64,000 nt of DNA from Liolophura sinensis (lineage: Eukaryota; Mollusca; Polyplacophora; Chitonida; Chitonidae). This document shows positions 12,267 through 23,800 of this stretch, piece by piece. A program made the translations under genes and the position numbers. Each line of letters opens with the position of its first letter. The first letter of the stretch is position 1. The notes below the pieces were generated by a model. It worked only from the letters and a program-made list of their open reading frames with translations. It did not search any database and had not been told where the DNA came from. The stretch lies in contig NC_088303.1 in the NCBI RefSeq assembly GCF_032854445.1, positions 5,835,501 through 5,899,500 on the forward strand. The letters are read 5' to 3'.

Positions 12267-14470
12267 TTACTGCTTCGAATGATGAGATGAAATGAACATA
12301 GTCTAAAAACCACATGTTAGCCAGTATGCTCTGGCAGGGATGGATCTTGGCTGAACATGAATAGTAATGAACTATCACATTATTCAGAGTCTAAAAGCCT
12401 GGACACTTCGAGTAACTTTTCCAGACCTGGAAAGGTAGGGGTTTTGTGCTCAAAGCTATTTAAAGACCAGCAGAAGCAACCGGAGTTTGGTGACTTTCTG
12501 TGGAGAAATTTGTTTCCAATTTTGATAAACTTCCTGGATGCACTTTGTTTGTGTATACTGAAGTTCAGCTATTGAGATCTGAAAATGAGTCGGTCTTGCA
12601 TGACTTTTAGGTCTGTGTAAAAACTAGTTGTTGGTATTGCGAAATGATCAGAAAAATTTGGGACTGCTACAGGATAGTCTCCTGCCACTTGTCAGATTGT
12701 TTGAGGAACTTAACATTCTGTTAGATTCTTTGATTTTCAGAACAGCCTCAACAAGATGAGAAGTACAAGCATGTACATGTATACCAGGGTTATTACAGGG
12801 CCTTGAAAAACCTTGGTAAAGACTGGAATTTGAAAGTTACTTTTCCAGGCCTTTTAAAATTTGGAAAAAATCCTGAAAATCAGGGGTTTTTGTCCTTCGG
12901 CTTGGAAAACCTTTCCAATTGAGACTACAGATTTACTGGAAAATGTGAATTTCCACCTAGGAAAAGCTTAGAAATTTGAAATTTTCAAAGCGTATGAAGC
13001 CTGGTACACATGTGTGTATTGAATGGAGAGGAGTGAAGTGCGTGCCTTGAATGTGAACTGTGAAGATGGATCAAGGATGGCACTCTTTTCTCATATCTTG
13101 CCAGCTCCATGTCATTCCTGGAGTGGCAATAGCGACAACACAACTAATTTTTAACCATCATAAAATAATCACCAATATACACACATTGCAAACTGTTTAC
13201 TTAAATAACTGGTTTGAATCACATCCATCACTGTTGTGAATACATGTATATTAAAGTTGACTGAAAACACTAAACAAAAGATGTCTTGGTGTTTTTTTTT
13301 TCATACAGTCTATTCTGGAAATACTGTAGTTGTCGACAGAGCCTTCAACAATGAAGGCAGGTGATCAAATCCAGCACCATCCGTGTCGATTACAGAGTTC
13401 TTTGTGGGTTTCTCAGCAGACCTTGTTCCTTTCTTATTGACCCAGATTACTTTGAATCAAGCTGACTGCACCTTTGTGTACTTTTGACGAGAATGTTGAA
13501 GTGAACATAAAGTCAGTCACTAAAGTGGAATTAATCAATAAAGTAATATTCCAGAAATGTTCTAAAAATATTTTTAAAATTCTACATCACTTGTTACCAA
13601 AACAAATAGCAAACAATCATCAGTCCTTAGCCTCTCAAATGCCGTAATTCTGATGATGCCATTTTGCAATGTTATGGCTATCTAGAGTGACGTCACAAAA
13701 CCTAGGCGCTCTACCGTACCATTGGTATAAACAATAAGAAAATACAAAGAATATATCCAACCAAAGAGTATCAGCTCTGCTCTATGTTCAAAGGGCCTAT
13801 GTTTCTTTCAGCTTCGTGCTCAGTCTGGGCGATGTTCGTGGACACAAGCGTCGTGCTATAGCTGTCCCGCTCTCTCTCGTCCTACATGAGTGTTGGCTAG
13901 CTGGCTGTGCCGACATCAGGGAATTCACTGAACAAGCAGGACCTTGACTGATAACAGACCCTTTCATTCAGATTTTGGGAGCATATCTTGGTAATAAATC
14001 TGACTTTGCTAAGAAAAAATAATGCAAAGTGACAACATTTTTCTTCAAGCAATGACAGTCCTGCATTGTGACACGGGCAGCCGTTCTCAGATCCCTGCTC
14101 ATAAATGTGTGGTTCAAAATGCATCAAGTTAACACTTGAACTAAACGTAAAATCCAACTGATCGATACCTGTCTATCCACAATACGAAACACAATACAAC
14201 AATCAAGACCCGACGTGACTGGCAATTATCACGTAACGCTTTCAGCACTAACGCTTAGCTGAGTTCATCAGCGCATGGCTACTTGCAGTGAATTGCCAGT
14301 CAGTGCAATGTCCCAAGTGCTGAACTTAATCTTCTCGGCTTTCTGAAACTTTTCTAGAATGTTTTACACATTTTTCTTTCTAATATATTTTTTTCTATGT
14401 ACTGGTATTGATAGTGGCAGACTTTATGTTCACTTGAAAGTTATTTGATTTGTATTTCACACGGAGAACT
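12267..14470. other. Gene-free stretch between GST and EXOSC7, copy 1
   Basis: No exon was seen on either strand. Around 12,390-12,970 there is a run of imperfect repeats of the type CTTTTCCAGACCTGGAAA / CCTTGGAAAACC. Around 14,217-14,305 ACTGGCAATT and AATTGCCAGT form an inverted pair. Copy 2 (44,924-47,140) matches. Confidence 0.4.
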
Positions 14471-14550
14471 ACCGGCCCCGATAGCACAGTTGGTAGAGCT
14501 TCGCTTAGGGAGCGGTAGATCCAGTGTCAATCCTGGGTCGAGTGACACCT

Positions 14551-15003
14551 GGCCTCGGACCCCCATTACTTTTCCATAAGCGACAATGTTAACGTCTAGC
14601 ACTGTAGCTCAGTCCCAAACATTCCGTGGCCAATAAGCTTTGGTGCATACCTGGCCCAGCCTGTGAGAAAGAAGCCATAAAAATCTTGACATAGGTTGAC
14701 CGTCAAAATCTGGACCTTTCCATGCAGGCAGCTGGGAGGCGTGCCTAGCAACGCCAAGGGGACGTCACTCGCAGCCTCATCACTACCTCACACCTTGTGT
14801 CCTCTCGCCCAGAGTTTCAAACTTTCATCAATAAAGCTCATACCTCCTCAAAGTTTAGACAGTTTCCAGCATTTTAATACCAAGCATGCACCTGTGCACC
14901 AAAAATGGACGCCTGGGAGCAAAAAAAGACTTTATACCCTAAAATTCACAGAACTACAATCGTCCCTACCGAAAAACGGAAGTTGTAATGGGGGTCTGTG
15001 TCC
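14551..15003 (+). repeat. Left 453-bp repeat of the Mutator-like element
   Basis: Nearly identical to 18,688-19,141; the few differences include TCTGGACC versus TCATGGACC and CGTCCCTACC versus CGTCCTACC. It starts GGCCTCGGACCCCC and ends GGGGGTCTGTGTCC, so it carries its own inverted ends. No protein is recognisable. Confidence 0.9.
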
Positions 15004-15879
15004 TATCACACCAGCCACCTTTTTTCAAAATCAATAATTTTTGCACCACACAATTCCTGACACTTCTGAACCTCACAGGCAAAATTAGGGCTTGATACAT
15101 GCAGAAACTTTGGAGTTGAATGAATTCAAGTTGGGGTACCCCCATCTTGGACATGTGTCTTTTTTTCAGGGTGAAAAAACTCTGAAGGGTAAACTTTGAA
15201 GCTTTGCAGTGCATATACCGTTCAAGATATCTCCATCAGGTCAACTGTTTTGGAAAGACAAGATGTTTATCTGCAAGAAAAGTTAAAAAAATCACATTGA
15301 CAGAGCACTTTAGACTTTTCAAAAGCAACCATTTAGAGAAATATACATTTTTAAGAAGACTTTTCTACTCAGAGCAGCTTTAAATATGAAAGTTACAAAC
15401 CAAAAGTGTCAAAGCATACATCAAAATATAGGCAATTTATCTGACAATTAAATGTCAAAATATAAGACATTTACTTCAGCAACTATGTGAAAAAAATTGA
15501 CTGACAGTGTGGTAGGGGGTATCAAAGCGGATTGTCACGATTTCGGAACAATCATTTGTGACCAAAATCAAAGCAAGAATAATGCCTCAAGGTGATGAAG
15601 ACCTACTCACAGGCACTTTTTTAGTGGACAGGACTTAAGAAAAGACTAGTATCCCAGTTCCCCACTGAATAGCATGATGAAACCCTTTAAAAGACCACCC
15701 AGCCAGGCATCCCCCCCCCCCCTGCCCTCCTCCCCCATGACTGCTGATTGGCTGACCACCTCACCATGCAAAAACCTCCCTGCACCATTGCTGTTGTCTC
15801 ACAGCAGGTTATTACTCTACACAGTCACATCAAAGGGTGTCACATTGGCATCTACAACATATAAACAGAGAGGAAAAAT
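15004..15879. other. 5' internal region of the Mutator-like element
   Basis: Non-coding as far as can be seen. It includes a poly-C tract near 15,710-15,722. It presumably holds the promoter of the transposase. It has no counterpart in copy 2. Confidence 0.4.
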
Positions 15880-17718
15880 ATGAATTTAACATTTCCAATC
15901 AGGCAGCCACCAAGTACACCTATATTGGTCAGTCTGACAGTTAACAAGGCAAACAATCTACCCCAAAACACCATGAAGGGAGACAGAAAGAGGAAACAGT
16001 CTAGATTTCAAGCTGGAAAGGCCCAGGATCGCTCAAATAACCTGTCAGCAGTTACAGACATGCTGAATCCTCTGCCTGGGTGTTCCTTGATGGACACAGA
16101 TTTCCAGCCCAATCAGGAGGCTGTAAGAACACACCAGCCTGACACAAAGAGAATACAGCGGCCAAGACGGTGCAAGGTAGATTCCACGGCTGGATCAGAC
16201 AGAGATACCCATGAGCGGGAATGGGCTGCTGAAGGAATGCGACTCATAGACATACAGAAAATGGTGTGTATATGGAACAAAGTTATGCTTGAGCACAGTG
16301 AGACCAAGGACCACTGTCCACTGCCCAGGTTAGAGATAGCTGCAGAGAAAAAGTGGGGTTTAGCCTGGGCGTTCAGTTTTAAGTGCTGTGACTGTGACTA
16401 TGTATCTGGCTTCCACAAATTCTACAAAGAGGTAGAATGCAACAGACCTGGCCAAAAAGCTGCAGCGGTGAACCGAGCTCTTCAAGTAGGCCTCCAGGAC
16501 ACACCAATGGGGAACACCCGAGCCAGACTCCTATTTGCAGCGATGGACGTGCCGCCTGCCACTCGTAGGAACATGCATCGCACTGCAAACCATGTCGCAT
16601 CTGCAATCGCAAAGCTGAACAGAGAGGATATGGCAAATAAGGTGGAAGAGGTAAAGGCATACAAAAGGCAAAGAGGAGAGGATGACAGCACAATAGATCT
16701 GGCCACAGACACTCGCTACAACAGCATTACCATAACCAGTCCCAAGAAACCGGGCCAGAATGCTTCACAAGCCATTTCCCTGGCAGTGGAGACATCAACA
16801 GACAAGCAATACATTGTCTCCGCAGCACTGAAGAATAAATTGTGTTGGACTGGGTCCTGGCTGAGAGGAAAAGGCTTCCAAGTAAAGTGCCCTGGAGGAC
16901 ACGAGGAGTGCACAGCGAACACAAACCCACATGCCCCCTGGTCCGAGTATAATATGGGGAACGAGATTGGCGAGGGATTGGCGAGGCAAGGTGTTTTAGC
17001 CAAGCACGTAACCACGGACGGCGACTCCAGGTCAGCCAAGGGAGTGGAGGACGGCATCCGACTGGTCGAGCCACTGTGGGAGGTCGAACGGTTAGCAGAC
17101 CCCACGCACCTTGGTAGATCCCAGTTCAAGAAATGTAACCAGGCTAAGTTCAGCGATGCCATGTTTGAAGGACAGGGCCGAACGAGGGAAGCCAGGAAGA
17201 AAGCACAGAAGGTGTTGAGTCAGGATGTTAAGGCCAGGTGTAGCTTGATATTTTCTCAACTTATGTCTGAGCACATTGGTGACATAAGGAAAATAAAAGC
17301 TTACCTACCCAGGGTTGTGGATGCAACGGTCAGGTGTTACGGTGGGGACTGTTCCAAATGCCGCAGGAACAGTGTGGTTTGCTCCGGAGGGGAAACCAGC
17401 AGCTGGTGGGAGAGATCCCTGTTTTTATCCGCCAGTAAACTCTGCCCTTTCAACATGGATGACAACGACAGGAAACTATTGACCGAAGTACTGCACATGA
17501 GGTTGAGCGAGACAGCCGTCACCAGTCTCCGGATGAACACCAGCACTCAAAAGTGCGAAGCTGTCAACAGATCACTCAGCGTCTCCTTGCCCAAGAATGT
17601 AAACTACAGCAGAAATATGGAGGGAAGGGCGGCGTCCACAATCCACAGACTTAACAATGGCCAGGACAAGTCCACGGCTGCCCAAACTCCAAGCTGTCGG
17701 CGCCAGTATTTCACCTAG
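15880..17718 (+). CDS. Mutator-like (metazoan MULE, PF20700-type) transposase
   Basis: A 612-aa uninterrupted frame. The N-terminus is basic (KGDRKRKQSRF, RIQRPRRCK). A Cys cluster (FKCCDCDY, 167-174) precedes the helical part MGNTRARLLFAAMDVPP. The nuclease-like core follows: ATDTRYNS (Asp277), NKLCWTGSWLRGKG (319-332), HVTTDGDSRSAKGV (Asp380/382), ADPTHLG (Asp407, His410), YGGDCSKCRR, and KCEAVNRS (Glu560) with YSRNMEGRA near the end. This order matches the Mutator-like transposases common in invertebrate genomes; which acidic residues are catalytic is inferred. The likely natural C-terminus (QYHKVYKKRQTVKGRS) lies in the +1 frame at 17,657-17,989, so the frame probably broke near 17,660-17,710. 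Its codon use shows no sign of decay elsewhere. Confidence 0.8.
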   Translation: MNLTFPIRQPPSTPILVSLTVNKANNLPQNTMKGDRKRKQSRFQAGKAQDRSNNLSAVTDMLNPLPGCSLMDTDFQPNQEAVRTHQPDTKRIQRPRRCKVDSTAGSDRDTHEREWAAEGMRLIDIQKMVCIWNKVMLEHSETKDHCPLPRLEIAAEKKWGLAWAFSFKCCDCDYVSGFHKFYKEVECNRPGQKAAAVNRALQVGLQDTPMGNTRARLLFAAMDVPPATRRNMHRTANHVASAIAKLNREDMANKVEEVKAYKRQRGEDDSTIDLATDTRYNSITITSPKKPGQNASQAISLAVETSTDKQYIVSAALKNKLCWTGSWLRGKGFQVKCPGGHEECTANTNPHAPWSEYNMGNEIGEGLARQGVLAKHVTTDGDSRSAKGVEDGIRLVEPLWEVERLADPTHLGRSQFKKCNQAKFSDAMFEGQGRTREARKKAQKVLSQDVKARCSLIFSQLMSEHIGDIRKIKAYLPRVVDATVRCYGGDCSKCRRNSVVCSGGETSSWWERSLFLSASKLCPFNMDDNDRKLLTEVLHMRLSETAVTSLRMNTSTQKCEAVNRSLSVSLPKNVNYSRNMEGRAASTIHRLNNGQDKSTAAQTPSCRRQYFT

Positions 17719-17989
17719 GAGCGAGAAAACAGTACAACAGATTGAAAGGGTGAACCAGTACCACAAGGTTTATAAGAAGCGACAGACAGTTAAGGGGAGA
17801 TCACTCCGCAATACAGCCAGAAACTCCGAGAGCACATTGAGTACAGGCTTTCAAATCCAGAAGAGAAAACTGACTATGCCAAGGGACAACTGGACAACAC
17901 CCCAACAGATCACACATACGCTAGATATTTGTAACCGCCAGTTTTGTATAAAATTTGTCACTGCTGTTGTCGCTTGTGAAAGAAATTAA

Positions 17990-18687
17990 AAAATGATGAC
18001 AGAAATTGAGCAAAATCTGAAACACATCTGTTATTTATTATTTTAATGAGGGGAAACCAACCTGCTCAGTCTTAAATGCAGCATGCACCTTGCATACTGC
18101 CCATGGCCGAGACAGCGCCCTACGTTGCAGCAGCGCTGCCTGTTATTGTTAACACAATGCGGTTCCAAGTTTGTGTGGTCCACATTTACACAGCGTGTGT
18201 TGTGGCACAATCAAGCTTGGGATCTAAATGTGACAGCCCCTGTCTGGCCATATAAACAAGTCTACTGATGTATTTCTTCTTCATCGATGTGTGACGGGGT
18301 CTTTGTAGGAGGCAAGGCCATATCGACCATCTCTCGTCAATGGTCCAGTCCACACTCGACAGGCTCCGTTTTTCGTTATAAACACTGAAACTTTCAATTT
18401 TTGCAGCAATTTCTGCTCTGAACGTCTCCATTTTCAAGCGTAGGAATACTAGAACGTTGCATGTTGTTCATTTCAGGATGCCTATACACATGTTACCCTA
18501 CACTGAACAGCATTTTACCGATTTTTCATCAAAATGGATATTTTCAAAAAATAAATAGCCCCAAGAAGCTATAAAACGGCTCAATCAATGCAAAACACAT
18601 CACACATACCCACCAAAAATTATCAGGCTGCTGCGAAATCTAAGCGCATAGTGACATTTTTCACATTTTGGTGACTTCGTCAGTACA
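17990..18687. other. 3' internal region of the Mutator-like element
   Basis: AT-rich non-coding sequence between the transposase tail and the right 453-bp repeat. No gene is seen. It is absent from copy 2. Confidence 0.4.
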
Positions 18688-19141
18688 GGCCTCGGACCCC
18701 CATTACTTTTCCATAAGCGACAATGTTAACGTCTAGCACTGTAGCTCAGTCCCAAACATTCCGTGGCCAATAAGCTTTGGTGCATACCTGGCCCAGCCTG
18801 TGAGAAAGAAGCCATAAAAATCTTGACATAGGTTGACCGTCAAAATCATGGACCTTTCCATGCCGGCAGCTGGGAGGCGTGCCTAGCAACGCCAAGGGGA
18901 CGTCACTCGCAGCCTCATCACTACCTCACACCTTGTGTCCTCTCGCCCAGAGTTTCAAACTTTCATCAATAAAGCTCATACCTCCTCAAAGTTTAGACAG
19001 TTTTCCAGCATTTTAATACCAAGCATGCACCTGTGCACCAAAAATGGACGCCTGGGAGCAAAAAAAGACTTTATACCCTAAAATTCACAGAACTACAATC
19101 GTCCTACCGAAAAACGGAAGTTGTAATGGGGGTCTGTGTCC
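18688..19141 (+). repeat. Right 453-bp repeat of the Mutator-like element
   Basis: A direct copy of 14,551-15,003 in the same orientation. Its last base pairs (GTGTCC) form the outer right end of the whole insertion, next to the target duplication ACCT. Confidence 0.9.
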
Positions 19142-19388
19142 ACCTAAGACTTTAAAAGAGGAAGTTGTAACTTCCTCCCTCGGCGTTCAGCATGAAGGGT
19201 ATAGTGCAACAACTGGTTGACCCGTATCCGTATAATGGCTCGGGCAGGGCGCCTTACTTGCCTTCGGTAAGTCGTCTCCGTGAAGCAGCACTAGATAAAA
19301 GAGCAGTGGAAATCCCTCCTGCAACAAGGTGGCACATTACATGCACTCTAAATTGTTAAGTATTACTTGACACCCCAAGCACTCACAC

Positions 19389-20492
19389 AGAGAACTTTTC
19401 ATGACACATAGGGATTCTGATTATGGATGAAAGAAACCGGAATAATATAATGCCTTTACCAAGTACAAGTACCAGAAAATCTTGTGACTTTTAGCTGCAT
19501 GAGGATTGCAGCATGCAATTTTCCTTAGTGGGGTCGGAAGTTGGAGGTGACATGACCACCCTTTCGCGTCAAACAAAATGGTCGCCCAATGTCACAGCAT
19601 TGTGGGAAAGGTCACTTTTTGCCACTTCGCTAGCGACCAGTAAGGCGTAGATGTACTAAATAACATCACGAAAATTCTGCAGAAGAATACTCAGAATATC
19701 TGGAAAGCTGGAAATTATACATATCCAAGGGATACAAGATCGCTGACAGCGATTCAAAAATATGCATTTTCTTATGCAATAACGTTGGGAGGACCGTTTT
19801 CTTCACTCACGCTGCTTTTTAATAAGATCACGTGGTCTCCAGCTTTCGATCCGTCTTACAGAATCACTGGACCCAATCGACAATGCCTTAGGCAAGAGTT
19901 CCTGGTTGATTCTCACGATCATGTTGAACAGGGACGGTGCCGGAGTAAATCATGCTACAAGTAGGTACCAAATACCTCACAGTTTAAGGTTACAGCTTTA
20001 CTAGCGAAAGCCTGAATACAAGCCTTCCAACTTATTGACCAATCTGCTCAGCAATGAACGACCAAACCTGTGAGGGTAGCTCAGCCAGGTTGAGGATGGG
20101 AGAACTGTCCAGAGTAATTGTTTCGGGTAGAAGTAGCTGCATTTCAAAACGGTGATATCCTTGGACAGGGGCAAATTGGTTTCGGCAAGATCAGGAGCTC
20201 TGCAGGGAATCTGTACATTTGCTCAGGTCTGTTGGTGTGACAATAAGCTGTCAACGATGCTTGTGTGGCCATGTCTAAAGATTGTATAAGATCATCTGAA
20301 GTCTTCCATCAACATGACATACAAATGCACTTTAATTGTGGAAAAGTTTGAACATGCCAAAGGTGGGTGGTTTACCTGGTTTTCATCACCTATCAAACAG
20401 ACTGCCGTCATACAAGTGAAAATTCTTGATTATGACATTCAACAACAATCAATAAAATAAAATGACAACTACAATCAAGTCACAAAGTCCAT
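19389..20492. other. Gene-free stretch downstream of EXOSC7, copy 1
   Basis: No exon is recognised. It matches 47,491-48,591 of copy 2 with scattered substitutions and short indels. Confidence 0.4.
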
Positions 20493-20498
20493 TTTATT
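20493..20498 (-). promoter_or_regulatory. Poly(A) signal of EXOSC7 copy 1
   Basis: AATAAA on the - strand, about 310 bases past the present stop codon. The same signal is at 48,592-48,597 in copy 2. Confidence 0.55.
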
Positions 20499-20810
20499 GT
20501 ACATGTCTTCGACATGACTAATATGGGGCAAATTGTCTGAAGAATGAATGAATGAATGATTAGCAGTATTTAGTCATTAGACAAAGAAGTTTATAACTGC
20601 TTTTGGAGTAAATTGAACTGTTAGAACTACCCTTACATTCTCATTCATTAGCGGGGGCATGGAATCACTGCCTTTAAATTCTGATTGCTATTGGCATGTC
20701 AAATGATCCCTGCATCTTGTCTTGCTGTTAGTCTGGCATTTTCATCCCCTCCAACAAGCATGTCCATGACGGGCCAACACACGAATTCATGGCATTTCAC
20801 TGGCCCATCA

Positions 20811-23800
20811 TCATAGGGCAATTGTTTTCCAAGTCTCCTTACATAAAATGTCTAGTCCTATGCTGACAAATGTCGGGTGTTTCTTGCTGCCTAGATTCTC
20901 TTCGTCTTTCAAAACTTCCAATAATCTCTTGTTTAATGCCTGTCCAACCCGCTTTCCAGACTGTGAACATATAAAAGTGATAAAAGGTACAAAGGGTTTA
21001 TAAAGAGAATGGAAACTCATACCAGCGTTTTATGTTAAATGTGTGTCACAACTTAAAATTCCAAACAAAATAAAATTGATGACAGCATTGGTTTGGTGTG
21101 TTGTTTACCTTCACTTCAAAGTTAATAAGGTCTGAGGTTATAGTACGTAAACGTTTTGACTACAGTCGTTAATAACACTTCGCATGTGTGGAAAAGTGTA
21201 CATGCAACATCATAAGAAAAGTTAGAAAAAGTGGTTTATAAAGTTCTGTGAAAGTAGAAGTAATATCCTACATATACCTCCATCATATCCAAGACACTAT
21301 CAGGGTGTAGGCTTCCTGATCCTTCCTTCTTTAGGGCTGTCACTGTACCTTTGTCTGTTATTCCCATTATAACTCTGCAAAACAAGTCATGACAGTTTCT
21401 TTCAATGTTAACATGTTAATTTACTCTTTAATTATGATTACTAAAAGTATGGTTTTAAGGAAAATGAAGAAAAATATGCCCCCAAAAAGTAGGGGGAAAA
21501 TTCAATTCATTTTGAGACATTTTTTATATTTCTAAACAACCGCTCTATTTTATGCATATTTTCCATCAATGATCGGAAATGACGTCATCAAGGAAGATAC
21601 GGGGAATGAGGGATCAGCTTAATTAGCACCCCCGATTCGAGCTCCGTCAACTACAAAGCTGTTTTGACTATCACCAATGACATAACGACGGCAGACTACT
21701 TACTTTCCAGACTGATGGCTGGGGATTTATGAAAACTGTAGTTTAAACCCATTTTATGTCCCAAGGAGTAAGCTGAGAAGCTTTATTGCACTTGCATATC
21801 TTAGGACACATCATATACCATGTATTAAGAGAATAAAACCCAAGCTTTTCATAAAACCTTTCATACGTGTATACAAAAGTAGTCTGGTCCATGAGTGGAG
21901 ACTTGAGCAATAGCCTATATTTTACTGGTCACTGGGTCTGTGTGCCTCTATAGTAACGGCACTTTAGATTACTTGGAAAGAGATATTTACTCACATTTAG
22001 GCACAACAACTCATTTACCACCTACAGGTATATCAGGGAGGAGACATAATTTTTAGCACCAGACTGAATCAGCTGTCGTAAAGCCGGGCGTATATTGACC
22101 TTGCGTTTGGCAGCAACTGGGTTTTTGGCAACTGGAAGCAGCGAGCACCATACAACCGGATGCTGGTTTGACCTGATCTACGTGGGCTTGCGGTCACTGA
22201 CAACTGCTGACTCCGTGGCTGCTCGGAGTTGAACATGTTCTACTTTTCTGTAATTCAAAGCATCCACTTGTACCCAGTTCAATCAATCTACGCGTCCTTG
22301 CGCCCATGGTCACAGTTGCTCCCAGTGCATGCATGAGTTCCACTATGAATAATGGCGGCCACTGAGTGGACCCATGAGGCGAAAAATAAGCTCATCCATT
22401 TGTGGAGGCAGCCCGTGATTGTACAACACCTCTTGCTAGGCACAGACAAAGCATATGATGCACATGGGTTGTGTAAGGAGGGAGAAGGCTATAATTAGAA
22501 CAAATTATTAAATTTGTCTATCCTTTCATTAAATGGGGGTATCAAGTGAAAAGTAGGAATAAAAGGACAAGGAAATTTTTCCAACAATCTTAAATTTCAA
22601 AAGAAAAGACAAAGGTACATTAGACATTATATCAAATACATCCACGCATCATGTACAAGGGTCCCACCATCATGAATAGGTCACATGACTATCATGTTGC
22701 TATAAGTGTCTGCTCACAGTTGCCACCAGTCGTAGTCTGAATCTGATCAGACACAGCCAGTGCTCATGATCATAAGGTTTTGTCAAACTTTTCGACATAA
22801 GTGTTGCGCTTAGGTTGACTGTGTTGAGTTGTACCCAGCTGTTTATGATCGCAAGTCAATCTACGCCCTACTTAAATGAAATATTCTTGAGTACAGTGTA
22901 AGACACCAATCAAATAAATAAATAAATAAAAGGCTAGAAATATGCAGAATCTAAGTAAGATTCCAAATCTCATTTCAAGACTTTTTTATATATTCTTGTG
23001 ACATTGACTAAAATGAATCATAAGACTACGGCTCTGCTTTTAGGACCATTGTGAAGCAGCTGAAGCACATCGCCAATTCTTCCTAGCTGCTTAACATCCT
23101 CTCGTTTTATATCTACACTGAACATTAACGTACATGTAGTACAACACCCGTATCTACAGCGTCTACACTGAACATGAATGCACATGTAGTACCACACCTA
23201 TATCTGCAGTTTCTACACTGAACATGAACATACATGTAGTACCACACCTATATCTGCAGTTTCTACACTGAACATGAATGTACATGTAGTACAACACCTA
23301 TATCTGCAGTTTCTACACTGAACATGAATGTACATGTAGTACAACACCTGTATCTGCAGTTTCCACACTGAACATGAATGTACATGTAGTACCACACCTA
23401 TATCTGAAGATTCTACACTGAACATGAATGTACATGTAGTACAACACCTATATCTGAAGATTCTACACTGAACATGAATGTACATGTAGTACAACACCTA
23501 TATCTGCAGTTTCTACACTGAACATGAATGTACATGTAGTACCACACCTATATCTGTTAACATGGAAATATAACAGCTATTTTTACATCCACCATAGATG
23601 TCTGTTTTTGCAACTGCAAAAAAAAAAGCACAAAAACCATTATTGGATCTGAATGACATGACCTCTGTCTTGATTTTAAGGTGTTCTCCTTCTTTTCTAG
23701 TGAATGTAGTGAACTGTCAAGTAACACATGCATACCACTGCATGCTACCTCCAACCAAAACATTGATTGCTGCTATCACAGTGAGAACTTTCTCAGTGCA

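Larger units (their letters stand above)
14551..19141 (+). mobile_element. 4.6-kb Mutator-like element bounded by direct 453-bp repeats (copy 1 only)
   Basis: Copy 2 has the empty site GTGACACCTAAGAC. Copy 1 reads GTGACACCT, then 4,591 inserted bases, then ACCTAAGAC, so the target duplication is 4 bp (ACCT) or 5 bp (CACCT). The outer ends are inverted: GGCCTCGGACCCCCATTAC on the left and GGACACAGACCCCCATTAC on the right read inwards. Unusually, the element opens and closes with nearly identical 453-bp segments in direct orientation, each with that same pair of ends. The middle encodes a Mutator-like transposase. The layout resembles a composite transposon. See the finding for alternatives. 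Confidence 0.75.
14471..19388 (+). mobile_element. tRNA-derived SINE (family B) split by the Mutator-like insertion
   Basis: The head ACCGGCCCCGATAGCACAGT with TGGTAGAG is a tRNA-like A box, and GGGTCGAGTGAC stands in for the B box. The body resumes after the insertion at 19,146 (AAGACTTTAAAAGAGGAAGT, GTATAGTGCAACAACTGG) and ends near ACCCCAAGCACTCAC. The uninterrupted version is at 47,141-47,490. Relative to it, this copy also lacks about 28 bases near the 3' end (after ATGCACTCTAA). Confidence 0.75.

Noticed and set aside
14471-14550. A functional tRNA gene
   Set aside because: Only A- and B-box-like segments are present and no clover-leaf can be closed. The sequence continues into a SINE body. 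The same holds for 29,548-29,640.
16113-17546. Minus-strand frames of 60-148 aa within 15,880-17,718
   Set aside because: They are antisense shadows of the Mutator-like transposase, which has clear family motifs on the + strand.
14551-19141. LTR retrotransposon
   Set aside because: Direct terminal repeats and a short target duplication fit at first sight, but there is no gag, reverse transcriptase or integrase. The repeats lack TG...CA ends, and the only protein is a Mutator-like transposase.
23213-23497. Repetitive frames of 60-170 aa in the tandem arrays (also 33,269-35,451 and 61,350-62,770)
   Set aside because: They arise because the repeat units lack stops in some frames. Several overlapping frames on both strands are open at once and no splice or start context supports translation.
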